Shown here one piece after another: positions 49,328-56,851 of a DNA stretch of 64,000 bases. The stretch covers positions 3,877,131 to 3,941,130 of the forward strand of contig OY759762.1 of NCBI GenBank assembly GCA_963662645.2, written 5' to 3'. A model generated the notes under the pieces. That model saw only the letters and a program-made list of their open reading frames with translations, was not told the DNA's origin and ran no database searches. The DNA comes from Aldehydirespirator sp963662645 (GTDB lineage Bacteria; Actinomycetota; Acidimicrobiia; Acidimicrobiales; Aldehydirespiratoraceae). The translations under genes and the position numbers were made by a program. Within the stretch, counting starts at the first letter, position 1, and each line of letters begins with the position of its first letter.

Positions 49328-49467
49328 GGCGGCTCCGAACTATCTGCGGGACCGCCAGCGTACACTTCGAATCACAGGCGAGCGCGACGGTGGTGCAGGA
49401 GCACGCAGGCGCCGATGCATGAGTCTGCCGCCCGCCTGCCGGACGCTGAGGTTAGGAGCACCAGGCC

Positions 49468-50679
49468 ATGAGCGAGCCGCACAACAGTGTCGAGCAGCGT
49501 TACACGATCATCTCGTCGGACTGCCACGCAGGCGGCAACATGGCGGCCTACGAGGAGTACCTCGACCCGGCGTGGCGCAACGAGTTCAACGAGTGGAGGG
49601 GCGCCTACCGCAACCCGTACCGCGACCTCCAGGACGACGGCCGCTCCCGCAACTGGGACGACGACCGGCGCCTCAGCGAGCAGTACGCCGACGGCGTCGT
49701 GGCCGAGATCACCTTCCCCAACACCGTCCCGCCCTTCTATCCGACCGGCGCGCTGATCGCCCGCCCCCCGTCGGACCGGGCCGACTACGAGCGCCGGTTC
49801 GCTGGGATCACGGCCCACAACCGCTGGCTGCGGGACTGGTGTTCCCGCTATCCCGACCAGCGCCGCGGCCTGCCCCAGATCTTTGCCGACGACCTCGACG
49901 ACGCGGTGGCCACCCTCGAATGGGCCGCCGCCGAGGGATTCCGCAGCTTCCTGCTGCCCCACATCCCGCCCGACAGCGACCTGCCCGGATACTGGGACCC
50001 GCGCTGGGACCGGCTGTGGGCCGCGGCGGCCGACCTCGACCTGATCATGACCCAGCACGGCGGCAACGGCGGGCCCGACTACGGCAAGGCGCCCGCAGCC
50101 GGGGTGATCTTCTTGATGGAGGTGCCGTTCTACTCGCACCGCAACCTGGCCCACCTGATCATGTCGGGCGTGTTCGAGCGGTTCCCGACGCTGCGCTACG
50201 TCATGACCGAGCAAGGTGTGGCCTGGCTGGTGGAGGAGCTGCGCCGCATGGACGGCTACCACAGCCAGATGCGCCGCGGACGCGTCGGCGAACTGGGCTT
50301 CGCGGCCGACATCGTACTGCCGCTGAAGCCGTCGGAGTATTTCGACCGCAACGTGTGGATCGGGGCCAGCTTCCCGTCGCCGGGCGAGGCGGCCGCCATC
50401 CGCACCGTCGGCGTGCACAAGGTGATGTGGGGCAGCGACTACCCGCACCACGAGGGCACCTACCCGTACTCTCTGGAGAGCCTCCAGCGGGCCTTCAGCG
50501 ACTGGGGCGAGGCCGACATGAGAGCCATACTGGGCACCAACGCGGCCGAGCTCTACGGCTTCGACCTCGATCGGCTGGCGCCGCTGGCCGCGTCGCACGG
50601 TCCCACCGTGGAGCAGGTGGCCACACCGCTGGCCGAGATCCCGGCCAAGGCCACCAGCCCAGCTTTCTTCAAGCCGTGA
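49468..50679 (+). CDS. Amidohydrolase-2 family metal-dependent hydrolase
   Basis: A 403-residue TIM-barrel protein. It has ISSDCHAGG near residue 15 (the D-x-H that replaces H-x-H in this subfamily), IMTQHGGNGG and the C-terminal VMWGSDYPHHEGTYPYS with the catalytic Asp. Related enzymes are decarboxylases or hydrolases of aromatic and cyclic acids. ATG 49468 follows a GGAG. It lies 148 bp before the sulfatase gene on the same strand. Confidence 0.9.
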   Translation: MSEPHNSVEQRYTIISSDCHAGGNMAAYEEYLDPAWRNEFNEWRGAYRNPYRDLQDDGRSRNWDDDRRLSEQYADGVVAEITFPNTVPPFYPTGALIARPPSDRADYERRFAGITAHNRWLRDWCSRYPDQRRGLPQIFADDLDDAVATLEWAAAEGFRSFLLPHIPPDSDLPGYWDPRWDRLWAAAADLDLIMTQHGGNGGPDYGKAPAAGVIFLMEVPFYSHRNLAHLIMSGVFERFPTLRYVMTEQGVAWLVEELRRMDGYHSQMRRGRVGELGFAADIVLPLKPSEYFDRNVWIGASFPSPGEAAAIRTVGVHKVMWGSDYPHHEGTYPYSLESLQRAFSDWGEADMRAILGTNAAELYGFDLDRLAPLAASHGPTVEQVATPLAEIPAKATSPAFFKP

Positions 50680-50827
50680 CGGGGCCTCGGCTCTACGACC
50701 TGCGACTCAACAAACTGCAGGTTTTCTACTCGTACGGTGGTTTCTTCACAGATGTTCGCGCCGGCGACCCCGTGTCCGGCTGTGAGCTGCGGTCGCACGC
50801 AATGACGATGCCAGTCTGCGTAGAGCC

Positions 50828-53218
50828 GTGAGCACAGTCCCATCGGGCGGGGCCACCTCGTCCGATCCGACCGCGCCCTACGCAGGCTTCGAGGGCACCG
50901 TCGGCAAGATCTTCTCCACCTCCGAGCCCCACTGGCCCAAGCCGCCGACCGCCCCGGCGGGCGCCCCGAACGTAATCGTGATGATGGCCGACGACCTCGG
51001 CTACTCCGATCTGGGCTGCTACGGCGCCGAGATCGACACCCCGGAGTTGGACCGGCTCGCCGCCGAGGGCCTGCGCTACACCGACTTCCATGTCAACCCG
51101 ATGTGCTCGCCCACCCGGGCCTCGCTGCTGACCGGGCTCAACCACCACATGGCCGGCATGGCCACCGTGCCCCACGGCGATCCCGGCTTCCCCGGCTACG
51201 CCTTCGAGCTGCGCGACAACGCGGTGCTGATGTCGGAGACCTTCCGGGACGCGGGCTGGGCCACGCTCATGCTCGGGAAGTGGCATCTCACCAAGGACGC
51301 CCATCTCAGCGATGGCGCCCCCAAGGCGAGCTGGCCCCTGCAGCGGGGCTTCGACCGCTACTACGGGATCCTCGACGCCTTCACCAACTTCCACCAGCCC
51401 CACCGGCTGTACGAGGACAACCACCACCTCGACGTCGACGACTACCCCGACGGCTACTTCTTCAGCGACGACCTGACCGACCAGGCCCTGCGCATGGTGG
51501 ACGAGCTGCGGTCGTCGCATCCCACCCGGCCGTTCTTCATGTACTTCGCCCACGGCGCGGTGCACGCCCCGCTGCAGGCCCCGGCGTCCGACATCGAGCG
51601 GTTCCGGGGCCGCTTCGATGAGGGCTGGGACGTGCTGCGAGCCAGGCGCTTCGAGCGCCAGCGCCAACTGGGCGTGGTGCCGCCGGACGCGGTGCTGCCG
51701 CCCCGCAACACCGAGGAGCGCCACGAGGTCGGTGCCTGGGACGAGCTCGACGACCGGTCCAAGGAGCTGTTCGCCCGCTACATGGAGGTGTACGCGGGCA
51801 TGGTTCACAACATCGACCGCAACTTCGGCAGGCTGCGCCGCCACTTGGAGGCCATCGGCGAGTGGGACAACACCATCGTGGTGTTCACCAGCGACAACGG
51901 CGGCTCCCGGGAGGGCCAGTACACCGGCACCTCGGCCTACTTCCGGACCCTGCTCACCCAGGTTTGGGAAACGGACTTCGAGGGGGTGGACGCCGACTAC
52001 GGGCGCATCGACCTGCTCGGCGGTCCCCAGACGCTGGCCCACTACCCGATGGGCTGGGCCATGGTGTCGTGCACCCCGTTTCGGCTCTACAAGATCAACA
52101 CCCACCGGGGCGGTCACAGCGTGCCGTTCATCGTCAACTGGCCGGCCCGGTTCCGACCCGACGGCGATCCGCTGGCCGGCGGCATCCAGCCTGTTGACGG
52201 TTGGCTGGCTGGCGGCATCCGCACCCAGTACCAGCACGTCACCGACGTGTTCCCCACGCTGGCCGAGCTGTGCGGGGTGGAGGTTCCGTCCTCCCGGCGC
52301 GGCGTTCCCGCGCCCGAGCCGGCCGGGGCCAGCTTCGCGGCCACCCTCAGCGACCCGTCGGTGCCGTCCACCCATCGCGAGCAGTACTACGAGATGCTCG
52401 GGCACCGCGGCTTCTACCGCGACGGCTGGTCGGTGGTCACCTGCCACCGGCCCCGCCGCCCCTTCAGCCAGGACCGCTGGGAGCTGCACAATCTGGCCAC
52501 CGATCCCGCCGAGAGCGTCGACCTGGCCGCCGAGCACCCCGAGAAGCTGGACGAGCTGATGCAGGCCTGGGACCGGGCCGCCTGGGCCAACCAGGTGTAT
52601 CCCCTCGACGAGGGCAACGCCCTGCTGAGGATCCTGCGCCCGCCGTGGTACGCCGAGTGGGCCATGTCCACGACGCTGAGGCCGGGGACACCCACGCTGG
52701 AGCGGTGGCGCTCCCAGCAGCTGATCTTCCAGAAGAGCTTCGAGGTCGATGTGGCCCTGCAGTGGCGGCCCGGCGACGCCGGCGTGCTGGTGGCCCACGG
52801 CGACCAGGGCGGCGGCTACATGCTCTATGTGGAGGACGACCGGCTGCTGTTCGCCCACAACGCCTACGGCGACATGACCGTGGTGGACTGCGGACTCCTG
52901 GCCGAGGGGGCCTCCGCGGTGCGGCTGGCCATGGAGAACCCGGGCAGCCTCAGATGGAACGCCACTGTCAGCGTGGACGGCGACGCGGCAGGGGAGGCGC
53001 CCGGCCTGGTGTCGCTCATGGCCATGGCCCCCTTCGAGGGCATCGACGTCGGCATCGATCGCCGCTCGCCAGTGAGCTGGGACGTCTACGAGCACCACGG
53101 CCCGTTCCCGTACACGGGCGACCTGGCGTCCGTCACGTACCATCCCGGCGAGATGGCCCCCGACGCTGGCGCCCTATGGCTCGACTACATCAAAGCCAAC
53201 GGAACCCGCTACGAATAG
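50828..53218 (+). CDS. Arylsulfatase/sulfatase family protein with C-terminal extension
   Basis: A 796-residue sulfatase. The N-terminal metal-binding VIVMMADDLGYSDLGCYG, the formylglycine motif C-S-P-T-R (in NPMCSPTRASLLTG, about residues 92-105), GKWHLTK and FTSDNGGSREGQ are intact. After residue ~600 comes an extension with a beta-rich domain. No signal peptide is visible, so it may be cytoplasmic. It would hydrolyse a sulfate ester once the cysteine is converted by a formylglycine-generating enzyme, which is not in the window. GTG start at 50828. Confidence 0.93.
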   Translation: MSTVPSGGATSSDPTAPYAGFEGTVGKIFSTSEPHWPKPPTAPAGAPNVIVMMADDLGYSDLGCYGAEIDTPELDRLAAEGLRYTDFHVNPMCSPTRASLLTGLNHHMAGMATVPHGDPGFPGYAFELRDNAVLMSETFRDAGWATLMLGKWHLTKDAHLSDGAPKASWPLQRGFDRYYGILDAFTNFHQPHRLYEDNHHLDVDDYPDGYFFSDDLTDQALRMVDELRSSHPTRPFFMYFAHGAVHAPLQAPASDIERFRGRFDEGWDVLRARRFERQRQLGVVPPDAVLPPRNTEERHEVGAWDELDDRSKELFARYMEVYAGMVHNIDRNFGRLRRHLEAIGEWDNTIVVFTSDNGGSREGQYTGTSAYFRTLLTQVWETDFEGVDADYGRIDLLGGPQTLAHYPMGWAMVSCTPFRLYKINTHRGGHSVPFIVNWPARFRPDGDPLAGGIQPVDGWLAGGIRTQYQHVTDVFPTLAELCGVEVPSSRRGVPAPEPAGASFAATLSDPSVPSTHREQYYEMLGHRGFYRDGWSVVTCHRPRRPFSQDRWELHNLATDPAESVDLAAEHPEKLDELMQAWDRAAWANQVYPLDEGNALLRILRPPWYAEWAMSTTLRPGTPTLERWRSQQLIFQKSFEVDVALQWRPGDAGVLVAHGDQGGGYMLYVEDDRLLFAHNAYGDMTVVDCGLLAEGASAVRLAMENPGSLRWNATVSVDGDAAGEAPGLVSLMAMAPFEGIDVGIDRRSPVSWDVYEHHGPFPYTGDLASVTYHPGEMAPDAGALWLDYIKANGTRYE

Positions 53219-53242
53219 TGGCGGGCAGCAAGGGCGGGGATC

Positions 53243-54445
53243 ATGCATATCGGGTACACGGCTGAGCAGGAGGCGCTTCGGGACGAGCTGCGGGCCTACT
53301 ACGACGAGTTGCTCACCGACGACGTACGCGACGCCTTGGGCGACGAGCCGGGCGTGGGACCGGCGCACCGGCGCATCGTGCGCCAGATGGGGGCCGACGG
53401 CTGGTTGGCCGTGGGCTGGCCGACCGAGTACGGCGGCCGGGGCCTCTCGGCCGTCGAGCAGTTCATCGTGTTCGACGAGTCGATCGCGCTGGGCGCGCCC
53501 ATCCCGATGCTGACCATCAACACTGTCGGCCCGACGATCATGCAGTTCGGCACCGACGAGCAGAAGGACTTCTTCCTGCCCCGCATCGCCGGGGGCGAGC
53601 TCACCTTCTGCATCGGCTACTCCGAGCCGGACGCGGGCACCGACCTGGCCTCGCTCACCACCCGGGCGGTGCGCGACGGTGAAACCTACGTGATCAACGG
53701 CCAGAAGACTTGGACGTCGCTGGCGGCCGGCGCCGACTACGTCTGGCTGGCGGCCCGCACCGACCCCGAGGTGCCCAAGCACAAGGGCATCTCACTGTTC
53801 TGCATCCCCATGGACACGCCCGGCATCAGCATCGAACCCCTCGACCTGCTGTCGTCGCACAACATCAACCACACCTTCTTCGACGACTGCCGGGTGCCGG
53901 CGTCCACCCTGATTGGCGACGAGAACCGGGGCTGGGGGCTGATCACCAGCCAGCTCAACCGGGAGCGGGTCACGATCTGCTCGTCGGGCATGGTCACCAA
54001 GCGCTTCGAGGAGTGCGTGGAGTGGGCCAAGTCGGCCAAGCGGGCCGACGGCTCCTATGTGATCGACGAGCCGTGGGTGCAGCGCAACCTGGCCGAGGTG
54101 GCTGCCCGGCTCGAGTTCCTGCGCCTGGCCAACTGGAAGGTGGCCTGGACGGTGGCCAACAAGATCGACGGGGCCGAGCCCGACATGGCCACCGTCGCTG
54201 GCTTCGTGGCCGACTCTTCGGCGGTGAAGGTATCGGGCACCGAGTTCTACGTCGATGCCTACCGCAGGCTGATGCAGGTGTACGGCCAGCGGGCCTACGT
54301 GGTGGAGGGCTCGCCCGGCTACCTGTCCCGCCTGGAGATGATGTACCGCTCGACGGTGATCCTCACCTTCGGCGGCGGCACCAACGAGATGCAGCGCGAC
54401 CTGGTCTCCCAGTTCGGCCTCGGCTACCCTCGAGCCTCCCGCTAG
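53243..54445 (+). CDS. Acyl-CoA dehydrogenase (first of pair)
   Basis: A 400-residue FAD enzyme. It has GWPTEYGGRGLSAVEQ, CIGYSEPDAGTDLASLTTRA (FAD/substrate loop) and ILTFGGGTNEMQRDLV at the C-terminus; the position equivalent to the catalytic Glu is Gly-Gly-Thr here, so the base may lie elsewhere as in long-chain or steroid ACADs. It directly precedes a second ACAD gene (14 bp gap), the arrangement of heteromeric ChsE-type alpha2-beta2 enzymes. Confidence 0.92.
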   Translation: MHIGYTAEQEALRDELRAYYDELLTDDVRDALGDEPGVGPAHRRIVRQMGADGWLAVGWPTEYGGRGLSAVEQFIVFDESIALGAPIPMLTINTVGPTIMQFGTDEQKDFFLPRIAGGELTFCIGYSEPDAGTDLASLTTRAVRDGETYVINGQKTWTSLAAGADYVWLAARTDPEVPKHKGISLFCIPMDTPGISIEPLDLLSSHNINHTFFDDCRVPASTLIGDENRGWGLITSQLNRERVTICSSGMVTKRFEECVEWAKSAKRADGSYVIDEPWVQRNLAEVAARLEFLRLANWKVAWTVANKIDGAEPDMATVAGFVADSSAVKVSGTEFYVDAYRRLMQVYGQRAYVVEGSPGYLSRLEMMYRSTVILTFGGGTNEMQRDLVSQFGLGYPRASR

Positions 54446-54459
54446 CGGAGAGATCGACC

Positions 54460-55668
54460 GTGGACTTCGAGCTTGGCGAGGAAGAGCAGGCCATCCGTGA
54501 CCTGACTGCGCAGGTGCTCGACGACATGTCGACGCACGAGCGGCTCAAGGCGCTGGCCGCCGAGGGCGATCACGTGGACCGCAAGGCGTGGGCCGCTCTG
54601 GCCTCCACCGGCGTGTCGGCTGCTTCGGTGCCGGAGGAGCACGGCGGTCTGGGACTCGACTTTCTGGCCACCGCGGTCGCGCTGGAGGAGGTCGGCCGCC
54701 GGGCGTCGCCGGTGCCTCTGCTCACGAGCGCGGTGATGGGGGCCATGCCCATAGCCGCCTTCGGCTCGGAGGCCCAGCGGGCGGAGTGGCTGCCCGGCAT
54801 GGCCGACGGCACCTTGCTCGCCTGCGCGGCCCTGGCCGAGGACGGCGCCCCGCCTGCGGAACCGACCACGACGGCCCGGAGGGTGTCCGGCGGTGACGCG
54901 GCGAGCGCCGTCGGCACCGTCTCGGCCGATGCGACGCCGACGGCCGGGACAGCGTCCGGCGGCTCGGACCGTTGGGGCGAGGGCTACGTGCTGGACGGCA
55001 CCAAGATCCTGGTCGCGGGCGGATTGGATGCCGATGTGGCGCTGGTGCCCGCCCGACTCGACGACGGGGGAGTGGGCGTGTTCATCGTGGCGGCAGACAC
55101 CGAAGGCCTCGTGCGCGTCCCGGTCGAGGTGACCACCGGTCGTCCCGAGGCCCGCTTCGAGCTCTCGGGGGTGCAAGTCGGGGCCAGCGCACTGCTCGGC
55201 GGGTCCGAAGCCGACGGCGCCGAGATCGTGCGGTTCATCGAGCGGCACGCCAATGTCGGGCTGTGCATGATGATGGCCGGCGCGGCCCGGACCGCCATCG
55301 AGTTGGCCGCCGACTACACCAAGCAGCGCCACCAATTCGACCGGCCCATCGCCACGTTCCAGGCGGTGAGCCAGCGGGCCGGCGACTCCTACATAGACGC
55401 CGAAGCCATCTGGCTGACCGCCTACCAGGCCGCCTGGCGCCTATCCGCCGGCCTTCCCGCTGACCGCGAGATCGCCATCGCCAAGTACTGGGCAGCCGAG
55501 GGCGGCTTCCGGGTGGTGCACGCCGCGGTTCACGTCCACGGCGGGGTGGGCGTCGACCGCGACTATCCCCTGCACCGACAGTTCCTGGCCGCCCGCCACA
55601 TGGAGCTCACTCTCGGCCACGCCGAGGAGCAGTTGGCCGACCTGGGTCGCCTGATCGCCGCCCCCTAG
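54460..55668 (+). CDS. Acyl-CoA dehydrogenase (second of pair) with low-complexity insertion
   Basis: A 402-residue ACAD. It has VPEEHGGLGLDFLATAVALEEVG and a C-terminal HVHGGVGVDRDYPLHRQF. Between about residues 127 and 172 there is a Thr/Ala/Gly/Ser-rich stretch (TTTARRVSGGDAASAVGTVS...) not usual for the family, in place of the beta-domain substrate loop. It probably forms a heteromer with the preceding gene product. GTG 54460 has GGAGAG upstream. It converges with the ROK gene with 6 bp between stops. Confidence 0.9.
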   Translation: MDFELGEEEQAIRDLTAQVLDDMSTHERLKALAAEGDHVDRKAWAALASTGVSAASVPEEHGGLGLDFLATAVALEEVGRRASPVPLLTSAVMGAMPIAAFGSEAQRAEWLPGMADGTLLACAALAEDGAPPAEPTTTARRVSGGDAASAVGTVSADATPTAGTASGGSDRWGEGYVLDGTKILVAGGLDADVALVPARLDDGGVGVFIVAADTEGLVRVPVEVTTGRPEARFELSGVQVGASALLGGSEADGAEIVRFIERHANVGLCMMMAGAARTAIELAADYTKQRHQFDRPIATFQAVSQRAGDSYIDAEAIWLTAYQAAWRLSAGLPADREIAIAKYWAAEGGFRVVHAAVHVHGGVGVDRDYPLHRQFLAARHMELTLGHAEEQLADLGRLIAAP

Positions 55669-55674
55669 ACGGCG

Positions 55675-56553
55675 TCAGTCCTCCAGAATCGAGCGGGCGA
55701 GGAGGGCTGCGCCGAGCAGGCCGGAGTCCGCTCCCAGCGCAGGGGCGGCCACGAAAGCGTCATCGCCAGCCGTGTAGTCGGCGTAGCCGCCGAGGTCTGC
55801 GACGCTCTCGGCGTGGATCATCTCGGCCAGGCCGGGGCGGCTGCCCACCCCGCCGCCGAACACGATCCGGTCGGGGGCGAACGAGTAGACGAGCACCCGC
55901 ACGAGCTGGGCCAGGTAGGCGGCCTCAAGCTGCCAGACGTCGTCGCGCTCGCTGGCTTCGGAGGGGTCGACGCCCCACCGCTCGGCCAGGGCCGGTCCGC
56001 AGGCCATCCCCTCCAGGCAGTCGCGGTGGAACGGGCAGCGGCCCGGATAATCGTCGCCCGCCACACGGCGAACCGGGACGTGCCCCAGCTCGCTGTGGTG
56101 ACGGCCCCGCCAGGGTGTCCCGTCCACCGCCACCGCGGCGCCGATCCCGGTGCCCACGGTCACGTAAGCGAGCCGGCGCGGCCGGGGCTCGAGCCCTAGG
56201 GCCTGCTCGGCCACCGCGGCTGCTTCCACATCAGTCTGGATGTCGGCGGGCACCCCGAGGGCTTCCGATAGCCGACCCAGAATCGGGGCACCCGACCACA
56301 CCGGCTTGGGCGTGTCCACGATCGATCCGTAGCCGGGCGATGCGGGATCGAGATCGACGGGACCGAACGAGGCGACGCCCAACGCGGCCACCGTCCCGGA
56401 TCGCCCCAAGAACTCGGCAACGGTCGCGAGCGTCGTGTCGGGGTCTGTCGTGAGCACGTAGCGGGAGTCGAGGATCGTCAAGTCCGGCGACACCACCGCG
56501 CATCGGAACTTGGTCCCACCCGCCTCCACCGCTCCCACTGGCGGGCGAATCAT
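55675..56553 (-). CDS. ROK-family sugar kinase (fructokinase/glucokinase-like)
   Basis: A 292-residue ASKHA kinase. It has GAVEAGGTKFRCAVV (phosphate loop), VTVGTGIGAAVAVDG and the zinc-binding pattern around HVPVRRVAGDDYPGRCPFHRDCLEG. The EAGGTKF start and zinc site favour a fructokinase of the B. subtilis YdhR type. It acts in the cytoplasm on a free hexose. Confidence 0.9.
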   Translation of the reverse strand: MIRPPVGAVEAGGTKFRCAVVSPDLTILDSRYVLTTDPDTTLATVAEFLGRSGTVAALGVASFGPVDLDPASPGYGSIVDTPKPVWSGAPILGRLSEALGVPADIQTDVEAAAVAEQALGLEPRPRRLAYVTVGTGIGAAVAVDGTPWRGRHHSELGHVPVRRVAGDDYPGRCPFHRDCLEGMACGPALAERWGVDPSEASERDDVWQLEAAYLAQLVRVLVYSFAPDRIVFGGGVGSRPGLAEMIHAESVADLGGYADYTAGDDAFVAAPALGADSGLLGAALLARSILED

Positions 56554-56589
56554 CGCAGCAGCCCTCTGGAATCGACGATCCAGAGTCCG

Positions 56590-56748
56590 TCAATCGATGC
56601 CGTCGGCAACATAGGACGACTCTGCCTCGGCCAGATAGTCGGCCCAAGCCTCGGGATCGCTCCGCAAGGCGGCGAACTCTTCCTGAACTCGCAGGCCGAA
56701 CCGCAACCGCATCAGCTCCTCGACTCTCAAATGGGGAGGTCGGCTCAC
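56590..56748 (-). CDS. Small antitoxin-like protein or fragment, 52 residues
   Basis: A GTG-initiated frame on the minus strand encodes LRVEELMRLRFGLRVQEEF and DPEAWADYLAEAESSYV, a helical acidic tail like those of AbrB/MazE-type antitoxins. No DNA-binding N-terminus and no toxin gene is adjacent, so it may be a remnant. Nothing else is visible in the rest of 56554-56765. Confidence 0.4.
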   Translation of the reverse strand: MSRPPHLRVEELMRLRFGLRVQEEFAALRSDPEAWADYLAEAESSYVADGID

Positions 56749-56765
56749 ACAAACGAAGCTACCAA

Positions 56766-56843
56766 TCAGTGGAAGGCAACTTCGGATGGAGGTGGACGAA
56801 ATGTGCCCCAGCACTCGATCGTGCCGTCTGTGCGAATGGCGCA
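56766..56843 (-). pseudogene. Relic of an RCC1-like repeat (C-terminal end only)
   Basis: The frame ending at 56766 reads CAIRTDGTIECWGTFRPPPS then EVAFH and stop, clearly the same pattern as the last repeat of the lipoprotein at 59200-60930 (CGLRSPDDTVECWGTLRAPP...). There is no start codon or upstream repeat: 8 bp before it the neighbouring monooxygenase gene ends in another frame. It is a detached end of a second RCC1-like gene. Confidence 0.75.
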
Positions 56844-56851
56844 GGGCCGGG

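Noticed and set aside
50726..53143. 805-residue open frame antisense to the sulfatase gene
   Set aside because: No recognisable domain and biased composition; the plus strand encodes an intact sulfatase with its C-x-P-x-R motif.
53710..54459. Long upstream extension of the second ACAD frame
   Set aside because: It lies inside the first ACAD gene in a different frame; the GTG at 54460 with GGAGAG fits the family start.
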